A DNA stretch of 64,000 nt from DASRJW01 sp964567755 (GCA_964567755.1 CAZMNW010000049.1:110551-174550), one strand, 5' to 3'; positions 1 to 9,928 are shown, counted from the first letter of the stretch. Made by a program: numbers and translations. The notes: a model not told the origin generated them from the letters alone.

Positions 1-1
1 C

Positions 2-76
2 TACTTCGCCCACAATCGGGACCCGGAACGACTCGCGCGGCTGCACGCCATTGTGCGGCAGAAGCAGAGTCGATGA
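2..76 (+). CDS. C-terminal end of an unidentified protein (5' partial)
   Basis: An open frame enters from the left edge and ends at a TGA at 74-76. The 24 visible residues are charged (ending LHAIVRQKQSR) and have no recognisable domain, so no function can be assigned. The next gene is on the opposite strand and converges on it. It could be a chance frame, but the charged tail looks like a normal protein end. Confidence 0.4.
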   Translation, partial: YFAHNRDPERLARLHAIVRQKQSR

Positions 77-152
77 AGCGTAGCGAGGAAAAACTGAGCG
101 CGACGAAGGATCATTCCATCGAGGCCGTTGCGATGGACAGCGAATCTTACGC

Positions 153-1184
153 TTAACGGAAGAGACCCTTCATCTGGGTCCACGTCGTCGATCGAGCGTT
201 GGTCGTTTCAGCAAAGCGCTGGACGCGCGAGTTGAGAGCATCGGTGACGTACACGGTGCCGAGCGCGTCCACGACGACACCCGCCGGATAGTCGAAGAGG
301 CCGTTGGATTGACCCCACGAACCCCAGCGGGTGAGAAACCCACCGCTACTGTCGAACACTTGCACGCGGTTGTTGCCCGCATCGGCAGCGAAGACCCTTT
401 CTCGGTCATCGATGGCCAGTCCGGCGACACCCGCGAATTGTCCAGGTCCCGCCCCGCTCGACCCCCACACTCCCAAGAACACGCCGTTGGTGTCGAACAT
501 TTGGATGCGATTGCTGCCAAAGTCGCCGACGTAAACGGTGCCGGCGCGGCTCACGGCGATGGCCACGGGTTCGACGAACTGACCACTGCCCGTGCCCTCG
601 GCACCCCACTGCCGCACGAAACGGCCCTCGGGGTTAAACTTTTGCACCCGATGGTTGTGGTAGTCAGCCACGTAGACGAAATCTTGAGCATCGACCGCGA
701 CGCCGAGCGGCCAATCGAGCTCTCCCCGGCGCGAACCTTTCGAACCCCATGTGCTGAGGTAGCGCCCGAGGACGTCGTATTTGACGATACGATTGTTGCC
801 GCGGTCAGCCACGTAGACATTGTCCTGGGCATCGATGGCGATCCCGACCGGACCGTCGAGATCGCCCCGCCCCGATCCTTGACGCCCCCACACTTTGACC
901 AAATTGCCGTCGCCGTCGAACTTCTGAATGCGGTGGTTCTGCGTGTCGACGACGAAGACGTTGCCCGACCGGTCGATCGCGATCCCGGTGGGGTTGTAGA
1001 ACTGACCTTCGAGGTTCCCCTGGCTCCCCCACGATGCGATGAAGGCATAGGCCTGCGCCCCGGCCGAGGACACGAGACAAGTGAGTCCGATGAGCGTCAA
1101 GATTGCGGGCACGCCACGACGCCGAGCCGACGCCCAACCGAAACCCCGCGGCGCAAACGACAGGCGACGAATCGCCAAGGGCAT
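153..1184 (-). CDS. Exported NHL-repeat beta-propeller protein
   Basis: Six NHL-type repeats fill the protein. Each has a core such as G-I-A-I-D followed by VYVADxxNHRIQKFD and a W-G-S/x-x-G turn, so a six-bladed propeller is expected. An N-terminal basic stretch and a hydrophobic segment ending SSAGAQA look like a Sec signal peptide with cleavage after AQA, placing it in the periplasm or outside. NHL propellers usually bind partners or ligands and are not catalytic; the partner is unknown. ATG at 1184 is preferred because GGGTGGG lies just upstream; a GTG at 1202 is possible. It lies downstream of the TMTC-like gene with a gap of about 200 bases. Confidence 0.85.
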   Translation of the reverse strand: MPLAIRRLSFAPRGFGWASARRRGVPAILTLIGLTCLVSSAGAQAYAFIASWGSQGNLEGQFYNPTGIAIDRSGNVFVVDTQNHRIQKFDGDGNLVKVWGRQGSGRGDLDGPVGIAIDAQDNVYVADRGNNRIVKYDVLGRYLSTWGSKGSRRGELDWPLGVAVDAQDFVYVADYHNHRVQKFNPEGRFVRQWGAEGTGSGQFVEPVAIAVSRAGTVYVGDFGSNRIQMFDTNGVFLGVWGSSGAGPGQFAGVAGLAIDDRERVFAADAGNNRVQVFDSSGGFLTRWGSWGQSNGLFDYPAGVVVDALGTVYVTDALNSRVQRFAETTNARSTTWTQMKGLFR

Positions 1185-1394
1185 CCCACCCAACGCAGCC
1201 ACGATTGGCCGTGGAATAGATTGCGTCTACCGTCTGGGGGCAGCGCATTGATTGTACAGCAGGCGCACACTGCGGCTGGAGCGTGGGACAATTTGCTCTT
1301 CGTCGCGTTCCATTTGCCGAGACCTGCGACTCGTGCGGGCTTCGGCTGGGTGATTTCGCCCGCTTCTCGCACTGCACGGGCACTCGAGCGCTGG

Positions 1395-3104
1395 CTACTG
1401 CCACCGCTGTTGCAACTTTTCCAAGGCCTGGAGGATGGAGCGATTCTCCGGTTCGAGCCGGCGCGCGGCTTCGAGGTAGCGCGCGGCCGCTTCGAACTCC
1501 TCGATTCGCAGCGCTAACGTCCCGGCCATGCGCAGTGCATCGAAATGCTCGGGCTCGAGGGCCACGGCCGCTTGGAACTCCGCGTAGGCGCCCTCGAGAT
1601 CGCGAGCGTTCGCGAGCAAACGCCCGAGGTGCAGATGCGCACTCGTGCTGCCTGGTTGCAGCTCGATGGCCCGCCGGAATGCCACCGTGGCACCGCCCGG
1701 ATCGTGCTTCGCCTGGCGCAGAACGCCGAGATTGTACCAAGCGTTGAAGTTGCCGGGGGCCAAGCCCACCGCGCGTTGCGCCGCGATTTCGGCGGGCGCA
1801 TAGTCGCGGCGTTCCGTGTACGCGAGCCCCAGGCGATCCCAGAACGCCGCGCGGTCGGGCTCTTCGCGGACTGCTTGCTGCCAGACGCTGAGGTCATGAC
1901 GCCACAGGCGAGCCCGCCACGTCGAGATCCCCAACAGACCCATTCCAACCGCCACCGCGAGCACGATCCACGCGCGCCTCGCGCTCGCGCCACGATCCCA
2001 CGCCCAAGCTCCGAGCACGCCGACCGGCACCAGCAAGAATGCCGACGCGAGATAGAGGAACCGCTCCGAGAGTCGTGTCTCCTGCGGCAACCAATTGAGG
2101 ATTGGCAACAACGACACGAGCCCCGCGATCGCCACGCGAGCCAACGCCGCGCGTGCTCGGGGCTGCAAGCGAAAAGCCGCGTACCACATCGCGATCGCTA
2201 CGAGCAAACCGATCGAAGAACGTGCCCAGCCGAGCTGCTGTGGATCCGGCTCGATGGCGAGACGAAGGACTGGAGCGAACACGGAGGCGCAAGCGAAGGC
2301 GAAGGTCTGCAATGGAAGGAGCCCGATGCCGTCGCGCGCCGAATGCGCCGTGGTCGGCAACAACCCCCCTTCCAGAGCCGCGACGCGCAGGACCAGAGCG
2401 ATCACGACGGCCGCCGCGAGCGCCGCCAATGGTCGTACCTCCTGCCCCCATTGCGAAGGCCGTTGGCCTCTTTGCCACCACACCAGAAGCAGAAGCGCCG
2501 GCAGAACGACGGCGATCTCCTTGGAAAGGAACGCCAGCAGGCTCGAGACTCCGAGGCCCAACCATGCCCCGCGTCGCGCCGAACCCGCCGCCACGAGCGC
2601 CAGCATGGCGAAAAGCGTCGCCAGCACGTCCACGCGACCCGACACGAATGCCACCGATTCGGCGTGCAGCGGGTGCAGCGCAAACACGGCGGCGGTGATC
2701 CATGCCGCAGGCCCCGGCACTCCGAGCGCGCCCAGCGCCAGCGGCACGAGGAGCGAAGTCAGGGCATGCAGAACGAGGTTGGTGAGATGCGCAAACTCCG
2801 GGCGCCCACGTCCCACGTGCACGTCGAAGGCATTGCACAGCACGGCGATCGGCCGATAGTAGCCGGAAGCGCCTGGGGAGTCACTCGTGGCGTAGTAGTC
2901 GCGCGTGAATGTCGACCACCAGATGTCGTTCTGGCGCAGCGTGTCGTTGCGTTCGATCAGGACGTGATCATCGAAGACCCAACTGCCGCGAGGCACGACG
3001 GCGGCGAAGGCCAATAGGGCGGCGAAGCCCACGAACCAGGCGCGCAAAGAGAGCCTGGTGCGCACTATCGGAGAAGTTTCCACGCCAGCGCCACCAGCCC
3101 CCAT
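1395..3104 (-). CDS. Multi-pass membrane protein with C-terminal TPRs, TMTC-like
   Basis: About ten hydrophobic segments cover the first 400 residues, followed by four or so TPR repeats (for example FNAWYNLGVLRQ, STSAHLHLGRLL). The segment HPLHAESVAFVSGR with VDVLA after it closely matches the signature loop of the TMTC/DUF1736 family, and the early VFDDHVLI motif fits the acidic first loop of GT-C glycosyltransferases. By family it may transfer a sugar from a lipid donor to exported proteins; the donor and acceptor are unknown. It overlaps or abuts the end of lnt. ATG at 3104 is used; a GTG at 3065 that overlaps the lnt stop as TAGTG is an equally good coupled start. Confidence 0.85.
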   Translation of the reverse strand: MGAGGAGVETSPIVRTRLSLRAWFVGFAALLAFAAVVPRGSWVFDDHVLIERNDTLRQNDIWWSTFTRDYYATSDSPGASGYYRPIAVLCNAFDVHVGRGRPEFAHLTNLVLHALTSLLVPLALGALGVPGPAAWITAAVFALHPLHAESVAFVSGRVDVLATLFAMLALVAAGSARRGAWLGLGVSSLLAFLSKEIAVVLPALLLLVWWQRGQRPSQWGQEVRPLAALAAAVVIALVLRVAALEGGLLPTTAHSARDGIGLLPLQTFAFACASVFAPVLRLAIEPDPQQLGWARSSIGLLVAIAMWYAAFRLQPRARAALARVAIAGLVSLLPILNWLPQETRLSERFLYLASAFLLVPVGVLGAWAWDRGASARRAWIVLAVAVGMGLLGISTWRARLWRHDLSVWQQAVREEPDRAAFWDRLGLAYTERRDYAPAEIAAQRAVGLAPGNFNAWYNLGVLRQAKHDPGGATVAFRRAIELQPGSTSAHLHLGRLLANARDLEGAYAEFQAAVALEPEHFDALRMAGTLALRIEEFEAAARYLEAARRLEPENRSILQALEKLQQRWQ

Positions 3105-4624
3105 GCGCCGCCAACGAATGCGACAACGCACCATTCCCCGGCGCGCAGGTAGGGTGTGGCGTGCGCGGCGCGCAGCGGCAGTGTAGCGCGCAACACCTCG
3201 GACTGCCACAGAGCGGTCCGGGCCAGGATGCGTCCATTCGCATCGATGAGTGCCGAAACGCCGGTGTTCGTCGCGCGCACAATCGGGCGGCCGGTCTCGA
3301 AGGTGCGCATCCGCGCCAAGGCAAAGTGCTGCTGGGGCTCGGCGTAGCGCCCGAACCAGTAATCGTTGGTGATGTTGAGGAGCACATCGCCACCCAGGCG
3401 GATGCCTTGGCGCACGTAGCGCGGGAAGAGCAACTCGTAACAAATGAACGGCGCTACGTGCACGTCGTCGATCGCGAAGGCGCGGGGACCGCTGCCCGGA
3501 GTGAACTCACCGGCGCTGGGAATGACGTCGAGCAGGACCGGAAAACGATCGGCGAACGGAATATGCTCGCCGAGCGGCAAGAGCTTCGACTTGTGGTAGC
3601 GCTCGCGGATGCGGCCACGGCGATCCATCCAGAACAGCGTGTTGTAGACGCGCCAGCGTCCGGTGCGCTGTACCTGAAAATCGTAACCACCGAAGACGAG
3701 AGCGATGTCGAGGTCACGCACCATGGCGCGCACGGGCTCGAAAGCCTGGTCTCGCGGCGAGACGGGGATCGCCGTCTCGGGCCAGATCACGAGATCAACC
3801 GGGCCCTGTTGCAACGTCGCGCGCGTCATGCCGACGTAACGGCCAATGACGGTGCTCGCCATGAGCGCGCTGCTCCCGAGTTCTTGCACGAAGACACCGG
3901 CATCGCCAATATTGGACTGCACCAACGCCAGGCGCAACTCGCGCTCCACAGGCAGCGCATCCATGGCACGTTGCCGGCGCACGCCGTACGCCCACAACCC
4001 CGCGATGCATGCCAGGCACATGGCGAGCTCGACACCGCGCCGGCGCCGGATCGCCGGCGTGCTCCACACCATCCAGGCCAGGCACGATGCGAACCATGCG
4101 AGGACGAAGCCGAGACCGAACGTGCCGACGAGCGCGGACGCCGATGGCAGAAACGGCACGTTCACCATCGCCGAGCCCAGCGTGTCGGGAAAGATCTTCG
4201 GCACCAGCACTTCCAACAGCGTGAACAACGCCGCCGTCGCTGCCGCCGGCCAGCGTTCGAGCCGCGCGCGCCAACGGTGCAGCAGCAGCGCAAAGAGAGT
4301 GAAGTTGATTTCACCGAAGGACGAGTAGACGAGAAGCAGCAATGCCGCTACGGGCAACGGTGCGTGCCAGAAACGCATCGACATGTCGGCAATCCATGCG
4401 TAGCCGATGGCACAGATGACGGCCGCGGCGCCGGCGCCGCACAGCGCCGCCCGGCGCCATGTGCGCACCCGACGCACCGCCAGAACGAGCGGCACCAAGG
4501 CTACCCACGCCAGCGGGCTGGCCTGGAACGGAGGAAACGCCAGCACATACGACGCGCCGGCGAGAATGCTCAACGTCGCCGGATGTTGCCACCACTTGCC
4601 GATTCTGTGCACGTGCTCTCCCAC
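3065..4624 (-). CDS. lnt: Apolipoprotein N-acyltransferase
   Basis: Lnt adds the third acyl chain to the N-terminal cysteine of lipoproteins in the inner membrane, completing maturation. The N-terminal 220 residues hold about seven membrane segments. The C-terminal part is a nitrilase/CN-hydrolase domain with the expected triad: Glu283 in IWPETAIP, Lys345 in YHKSKLLPLGE and Cys395 in ICYELLFP. Length (519 aa) matches E. coli Lnt. The start is GTG at 4624; a second GTG at 4612 has a better Shine-Dalgarno (GGGAGAG) and may be the true start. Many lipoprotein genes in this window would need it. Confidence 0.96.
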   Translation of the reverse strand: MGEHVHRIGKWWQHPATLSILAGASYVLAFPPFQASPLAWVALVPLVLAVRRVRTWRRAALCGAGAAAVICAIGYAWIADMSMRFWHAPLPVAALLLLVYSSFGEINFTLFALLLHRWRARLERWPAAATAALFTLLEVLVPKIFPDTLGSAMVNVPFLPSASALVGTFGLGFVLAWFASCLAWMVWSTPAIRRRRGVELAMCLACIAGLWAYGVRRQRAMDALPVERELRLALVQSNIGDAGVFVQELGSSALMASTVIGRYVGMTRATLQQGPVDLVIWPETAIPVSPRDQAFEPVRAMVRDLDIALVFGGYDFQVQRTGRWRVYNTLFWMDRRGRIRERYHKSKLLPLGEHIPFADRFPVLLDVIPSAGEFTPGSGPRAFAIDDVHVAPFICYELLFPRYVRQGIRLGGDVLLNITNDYWFGRYAEPQQHFALARMRTFETGRPIVRATNTGVSALIDANGRILARTALWQSEVLRATLPLRAAHATPYLRAGEWCVVAFVGGAWGLVALAWKLLR

Positions 4625-4889
4625 GACGCCGCACGACGCATCGTTCCGCGACCGCGTTGCCGCCCGAGCGACCTTAGGCGACGAAACCGGGAAGAGTAGC
4701 CGTCGCGCCAGGTCTTCTCAACGTCACAACGGCTGGCCGGACCTCGCCGCGCTGTGGTAGTGTCCGGAATGCTGGCTGCGGGCGGGGCGCCGCGATCGGA
4801 CCACCGGTCTAGAGCTCCGGCTCGTATTGCTCGGGTCCAAAGATTGCCACTCGAGAATGCCATCACGACCAGCGGAGTGTTGCCTCGAC

Positions 4890-6107
4890 ATGCCTTTCTT
4901 CATCCAAGATCAGCGGCGGGCTCTAGACCGCCTTCACGCCCACGACGCGCAGCATTCGGATCTTGTCGAGTTCCTCGCCACGACCGTGGACCGATTCGCC
5001 GCCCAACGCCTGGCACCCCATGCCGCCGCGAACGATGCAGCCGAGGTCTTCGACGCCGACGCTTTCCGGGCCCTGGGCGCGACCGGTTACCTGGCACTTT
5101 CGTACGGCGAGGACGTCGGCGGTCTCGACGCTGCCTTCAGTTACACCGTGGCTGGTCTGGAGACGCTGGCCAAGGCCGATGCCGGCTTCGCCCTCGGCGT
5201 CGCCATTCACGGCACGACCACCGATGGCATCAATCGATACGCCAGCCCGACGCTGCGCCAGGGTTTCGTCCCCAGTCTGGCGCGCGGCGAACGCCTCGGT
5301 TGCTTCTGCCTTACCGAACCCGATTCCGGCAGCGACGCCAAGGCGCTGCGCACCACCTACCGCCGCGATGGCGACGACTACGTGCTCTCGGGCAGCAAGT
5401 ACTGGATCACCAACGCCCCTTCCGCCGACGTCTTCTTCGTCATCGCGCGCGACGCCAGCGACGGCCGCATCTCCTCCTTCGTCGTCGAACACGGCTACGC
5501 CGGGACCTTCGAGGTTCAGCCCATCCAGGACAAGATGGGTGTGCGTGGGTCCAACACCGGCATGCCGGTGTTCGACGGGTATCGAGTTCCCGTCGAGAAT
5601 CTGGTCGGCGAGGAAGGTCAGGGCTTCAAGCAGGCGATGCAGATGTTGAATGGCGGCCGCATCACCATCGGGGCCTGGGCGACCGGCGTCGCCCAGGGCG
5701 CCTACGAGAAGCTGCTGCACTATGCACACGAGCGCAAGCTCTTCGGCAAACGTCTCGTCGACCTGGACAACACCCGGCGCGAGCTATCGGAGATGCTGAT
5801 CGGAATCCATGGCGGGCGCATGTTGTCTTACGCCGCGGCGCTCGACAAGACACGCGGCCTCGACATCGCCGCCGAAGCCGCCATCGCCAAGGTCGCTGCC
5901 AGCGAAGCGGCGGTGCGGGTCAGCGAACGCGCCATCGAGCTCGCCGGTGGCTACGGCTACGCGCGCGAATCGCGCATCGAACGCCATCTGCGCGACGCGC
6001 TCCTCGCCCGCATCGGCGAGGGCGCCAATGAGCTGCTCAAGATCATGGTGATCCCGCGCCTCATCGAAGATCGCTTCGCCATCGAGCCCACGCCCAGTCT
6101 GTGGTGA
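4890..6107 (+). CDS. Acyl-CoA dehydrogenase
   Basis: FAD-dependent alpha,beta-dehydrogenation of an acyl-CoA. The full three-domain layout is visible: helical N-domain, beta-domain with LTEPDSGSD (141-149) and SGSKYWITNA, and a helical C-domain with RKLFGKRL. The catalytic base is expected at Glu377 in RIGEGANELLK, the position of the medium/short-chain family Glu. Length 405 aa is normal. Start ATG 4890 begins MPFFIQDQ; the frame is open upstream but those residues look non-coding. It stands alone, divergent from lnt, so the substrate cannot be read from context; glutaryl-, butyryl- or branched-chain acyl-CoA are all possible. Confidence 0.93.
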   Translation: MPFFIQDQRRALDRLHAHDAQHSDLVEFLATTVDRFAAQRLAPHAAANDAAEVFDADAFRALGATGYLALSYGEDVGGLDAAFSYTVAGLETLAKADAGFALGVAIHGTTTDGINRYASPTLRQGFVPSLARGERLGCFCLTEPDSGSDAKALRTTYRRDGDDYVLSGSKYWITNAPSADVFFVIARDASDGRISSFVVEHGYAGTFEVQPIQDKMGVRGSNTGMPVFDGYRVPVENLVGEEGQGFKQAMQMLNGGRITIGAWATGVAQGAYEKLLHYAHERKLFGKRLVDLDNTRRELSEMLIGIHGGRMLSYAAALDKTRGLDIAAEAAIAKVAASEAAVRVSERAIELAGGYGYARESRIERHLRDALLARIGEGANELLKIMVIPRLIEDRFAIEPTPSLW

Positions 6108-6135
6108 GCGCGACGCCCGCGATCCCCTGCACGTT

Positions 6136-8709
6136 TCAGGAGCCGCTGCGGACAAGCTTGCCGCGTTGCACTTGGCCGGGAGTCACCAAGCGATAGAAAT
6201 AGAATCCCGGGGCCACGCCATCGCCATGCGCGTCGCGGCCGTCCCAGGCGACGACGTGCCTCCCGGCCGCGAGCCGGGCCGCGAGCACGGTGCGGATGCG
6301 CCGCCCGCGCACGTCGAAGACCTCGAGCCTGGCATCGCCAGCGTTCTGCAGCGCGAAGCGAAACTGCGTCTCGCGCACGAACGGATTGGGAAACACCGTG
6401 TCTCCATGCCCGATGTCCGCGGTCGCGACATCGACGGGAAAGTCGGCGCCGCCTGTTACTTCGAACTCGATGCGCAAGGTCAGATCGTTGCTCGTGAGCG
6501 CCGTGTTGAGGCCGACAGCGGCCAGCACGTTGGGGCCTTCTTGCAGCAACGCCAGAATCGAGGGTGTCGTGATCTCTTGACGCACGAAGACATGCGTTGC
6601 TTCATGGGAGCTGGTGGAAACGCTGGTGTTGGTGATCGTGACGGGGGCGCGCTGGTCGAAGATGCGTGTGCCGTTGAGGTAGACGGCGAACCCATCGTCG
6701 TAGTCGTAAAGAACGGCGATGCGCGTCACCGACTGCACCTCGTGCAAGGTGAAAGTATGGCGCGTGTACACCGTCGAGTAGATGCCCTGCATGTCGGCGA
6801 GAATTGTGGCGTCGTCGAGATCGCCAAACCCGAAGCCGCTCGCGCCCGTGAGCCAGGCCGAATCGATGAAACCGAGATTCGCCCAGGTGCTGCCCGGGTT
6901 GGTCGTGCCTTTGAAGTAGCGCCAGATGGCGCCAATGGGCACGATCTTCCGCGCCGTGCCGCCAGCGGTGATGCTCCAGGCTTGCTCGACGAAGCCCATT
7001 GCGTTCGTGGCGCGCAGCGTGACGTTGAAGGTCTGCTCGGCAGTCGGGATGCCGAAGACGACACCATTGAGATCATTGACCGTGAGCCAGCTCGGCGCTT
7101 GCGTCAGACTCCAGGTGATCGGCCCCGGGCCCGTGGCGGTCGCCGCATAGACGTACTGCGCGCCGACACTCGCCGCTCCGGATGGTGTCGATCCGATGAC
7201 CGGCAGATCTTCTGGTGCCGGTGCAGCATAGAGACGCACGAAACGCCCGAGTGAGGGCGCGCCGGATTGGTGCACCAAAAACATCAGATAGGGTCCTGGC
7301 GGAGCCGCGTTCGGGCTGCTTGGAGATGCGGCTTTGATTTGTCCGCTGGACCTCGCGAACCCGAGGTCGAGTGCGCGCTGGTCGGCGTTCCATCCACCGC
7401 TGGTCGAACCGGCGCGGACCCACCAGACGGCGGCGATGGAGTCGTCGGGCGTCGCGACGACGAGGCTGTCGCCGTATCCCACTGAATCGGGAGCTGTTGT
7501 AATCACCGGGCGCTGGCCCCTGAATAGATACGGCGGCGAGTAGATCTCGGCATCGGCATGGAGCTCCGAACCGCTGGCCCCGGTCCCGCCACCCCCTATG
7601 AGCACGCGCGCGTCGGGCAGAAGCAACGCCACCGAGTTCTGGCGCCGCGACACGTTCATCGAATCGAGATCGGTCCACGTTTCCATCGCCGGATCGAACA
7701 CCTCGGCGGCGCGCACCGTGTATTGCGACTCGTCACCAATGAGCGTGCCGCCTGTTACCAGCACGGTGCCGTCGGCAAGCAATGTCGCATTGTGATGGCG
7801 TCGCGCCGCCGACATGGACGCAGTGGATCGCCAACTCAATGTCGTCGCCAGATCCAGGATCTCGCAAGTCGAGGTTGCCGGACTGCGGCCGCCCAGGATG
7901 AGAATGCGATCGGTGCTGCCGGGAACGAGCACCGCCGTGCCGCCGTCGCGTGGGCCGAGCAGCATGTCGTCGACCAGGGTCCAATCCCCGGGCACGGAGA
8001 CATCGAGGACACGTGTCGTTCGATCAGGGCCCGCGACCGCGACCGCGCCGGTCGAAAGTTGGAAGCTCCAGGGTCGAAGCGGTAGCGAGCGCGACGCGTC
8101 CGAGAGGATGATCCAGTTGGAACCTGGTTGCCCCAGCTCGGGAAATGCTGCGGCGAAACCGGGTGACACGTCGCCCGCGAGCGCCAACACGCGCCCATCC
8201 CCCAAGAGCACCGCGGCGGCGGCGGCGCGACCTGCATTGAGCGCGGTGAGAGTGGCCCAGCTGTTGCCGGCAACGTCGAAGCGCAGAACGGTCGTCAAAC
8301 CCGAATCGGTCTCGGAGCGCCCGCCGAGAAACAGCACTCGCCCTTCCTTGGTGATGACTTGCGCCACGCCTGCCGGCAGCGTGTCCGGGGCCGCAGCGCT
8401 CGCAAAGAGCGCCGTCGAGGGGTTCCAGATCTGCGGCAGTTCGCCCAAATCGTTCCACACCAGGACGCGCCCGTTGCCGAGAAGGACCGCGTGCGAAACG
8501 GCGAACGGCCAGGAATAGGGTCCGTTCCACTGACCGACCACCGCTGGCTGTGCGGCGACAGGCACAACGTACAATAGGCAGAGACAGGCTAAACAGCCCA
8601 ACGCGCGCGCGATCGAGCGCAATCGGGGTACGCCCTGCCTCGAGCGGAGCACGAAACGACCGGCGAATGTCCACAGGTGTGCGGCGAACTGCATTTCGAG
8701 CGCCCTCAT
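6136..8709 (-). CDS. Secreted kelch/galactose-oxidase-like protein with FlgD-like C-terminal domain
   Basis: After a signal peptide (hydrophobic run ending PVAAQP) come kelch-type repeats with motifs such as VLVWNDLG and VLILGGRSP. A DUF1929-like domain follows (SPPYLFRGQRPVI), as at the end of galactose oxidases, then an Ig/putative cadherin-like stretch (GVVFGIPTAEQTF) and a jelly-roll-like segment. The C-terminal 85 residues are a FlgD-like domain (VFPNPFVRETQFRF ... GFYFYRLVTPG ... KLV) of the type found on secreted FCB proteins. The Tyr/His/Cys copper site of galactose oxidase was not confirmed, so enzymatic activity is unproven. Start ATG 8709 was chosen as the first start before the signal peptide; the open frame upstream overlaps the divergent neighbour. 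Confidence 0.88.
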   Translation of the reverse strand: MRALEMQFAAHLWTFAGRFVLRSRQGVPRLRSIARALGCLACLCLLYVVPVAAQPAVVGQWNGPYSWPFAVSHAVLLGNGRVLVWNDLGELPQIWNPSTALFASAAAPDTLPAGVAQVITKEGRVLFLGGRSETDSGLTTVLRFDVAGNSWATLTALNAGRAAAAAVLLGDGRVLALAGDVSPGFAAAFPELGQPGSNWIILSDASRSLPLRPWSFQLSTGAVAVAGPDRTTRVLDVSVPGDWTLVDDMLLGPRDGGTAVLVPGSTDRILILGGRSPATSTCEILDLATTLSWRSTASMSAARRHHNATLLADGTVLVTGGTLIGDESQYTVRAAEVFDPAMETWTDLDSMNVSRRQNSVALLLPDARVLIGGGGTGASGSELHADAEIYSPPYLFRGQRPVITTAPDSVGYGDSLVVATPDDSIAAVWWVRAGSTSGGWNADQRALDLGFARSSGQIKAASPSSPNAAPPGPYLMFLVHQSGAPSLGRFVRLYAAPAPEDLPVIGSTPSGAASVGAQYVYAATATGPGPITWSLTQAPSWLTVNDLNGVVFGIPTAEQTFNVTLRATNAMGFVEQAWSITAGGTARKIVPIGAIWRYFKGTTNPGSTWANLGFIDSAWLTGASGFGFGDLDDATILADMQGIYSTVYTRHTFTLHEVQSVTRIAVLYDYDDGFAVYLNGTRIFDQRAPVTITNTSVSTSSHEATHVFVRQEITTPSILALLQEGPNVLAAVGLNTALTSNDLTLRIEFEVTGGADFPVDVATADIGHGDTVFPNPFVRETQFRFALQNAGDARLEVFDVRGRRIRTVLAARLAAGRHVVAWDGRDAHGDGVAPGFYFYRLVTPGQVQRGKLVRSGS

Positions 8710-8920
8710 CCGTCGGGTCGAAGTTCGATGATGGAAGCAACGCCCAGGCGCACGAGCGCCGGGACCCGCAGGGAGGCGATCTCTATGGTAGCCTTGGGTC
8801 TTCCGCCGGGTCAACGGGACTGCCGCGCGCCTCCCCGCGTCGCGCGGCTTCTGGCGCCGAAGCGCGAGGAGGAACCCGGTTCGGCCGCAGCGAGATCCAT
8901 CGCTTGGAGGGGACTCCCCC

Positions 8921-9928
8921 GTGGAAGTTGTCGTCGTCGGCCACGCCGAGGTGCGAAGCCTGCTCCCGATGCACGAATGCATCGAGATCATGGAACGCAC
9001 GTTTCGATCCTTGGCCGACGGCAGTGCTCTCCAACCCTTGCGTTCGATCCTGTGGCTTGGCGAGCGCTTCGGGGGACTTGGCCTCATGCCGGGGCATCCA
9101 GGAAACCCCGATGTCGTCGGCGTCAAGGTCGTGAGCGTCTACCCTGGCAATGCAACGACGCGCTACGAGTCGCACCAAGGTGCCGTGATGCTGTTCGAAA
9201 CCCAGAATGGCTGCCCGCTCGCCATCGTGGATGCCGGCGCGATCACCGCAATTCGCACTGCCGCGGTGAGTGCGCTCGCGACCAAGTTGCTGGCGCTGCC
9301 GGACGCGGGCGATCTGGCGTTGCTCGGCGCCGGCACGCAGGCCGGAACCCACCTCGAGGCCATGCGCAACGTGCGCAACGTGCGGCGCGTGCGCGTGTGG
9401 AGTCGCACCGAAGCCCAAGCCCGGCGTTTCGCGCGGCGCGAATCCGATCGTCTCGGGATCGAAATCGAGCCGGTGGCAGAGGCACGCGATGCGGTGCACG
9501 GCGCCGATCTCGTCTGCACCATGACCGCAGCGCGCGACCCCATCTTGTACGGCGACTGGTTGTCCCCGGGCGCGCATGTCAATGCTGTCGGTTCGTGCAC
9601 ACCAAAGACGCGCGAGCTGGATGCAAAAGCCGTGGCGCGTTGCCGGCTGTTCGTCGATCGGATCGAGTCGGCGCTCCGCGAGTCCGGTGACTTTCTCCTC
9701 GCCAAGAGCGAAGGAGCCGTGGGCGACGGTCACATCCTGGGCGAGCTCGGCGATGTCGTCCTTGGCCGCGTCCCCGGGCGGATGCTTGCGACCGATGTGA
9801 CGGTCTTCGAATCGCTCGGTCTGGCGGTCGAAGATGTGGCCGCTGCACACCACGTGTTCGAGAAGGCGCGCGGCGCGAGCCACGCGACGCGTGTCGAGCT
9901 TGGAGGGCTTCGCGATGCCGTCTCTTGA
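8921..9928 (+). CDS. Ornithine cyclodeaminase / mu-crystallin family enzyme
   Basis: NAD(P)-dependent family of ornithine cyclodeaminases, alanine dehydrogenases and imine reductases. Visible are the Rossmann glycine motif LLGAGTQAGTHLEA, the GAITAIRTAA segment that carries the substrate-binding Arg, and the conserved PGAHVNAVGS and KSEGAVGDGHILGE(L). Length 335 aa is typical. Start is a GTG preceded by GGAGGGG. It overlaps the downstream PLP dehydratase by 14 bases, so the two are translationally coupled. The pairing resembles eutC/eutB of ectoine breakdown, but order and context differ; the substrate is undetermined. Confidence 0.9.
   Translation: MEVVVVGHAEVRSLLPMHECIEIMERTFRSLADGSALQPLRSILWLGERFGGLGLMPGHPGNPDVVGVKVVSVYPGNATTRYESHQGAVMLFETQNGCPLAIVDAGAITAIRTAAVSALATKLLALPDAGDLALLGAGTQAGTHLEAMRNVRNVRRVRVWSRTEAQARRFARRESDRLGIEIEPVAEARDAVHGADLVCTMTAARDPILYGDWLSPGAHVNAVGSCTPKTRELDAKAVARCRLFVDRIESALRESGDFLLAKSEGAVGDGHILGELGDVVLGRVPGRMLATDVTVFESLGLAVEDVAAAHHVFEKARGASHATRVELGGLRDAVS

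Noticed and set aside
309..1517. Long plus-strand open frame (402 codons)
   Set aside because: It is the complement of the NHL-repeat gene, with no domain of its own; high GC content makes long antisense frames common here.
1545..3017. Plus-strand frame of 490 codons over the TMTC-like gene
   Set aside because: Rich in Arg/Gln/Glu with no domain and exactly antisense to a clear membrane protein; treated as a shadow.
2909..4699. Plus-strand frame of 596 codons over lnt
   Set aside because: Antisense to a gene with a complete catalytic triad; composition is typical of GC-rich antisense.
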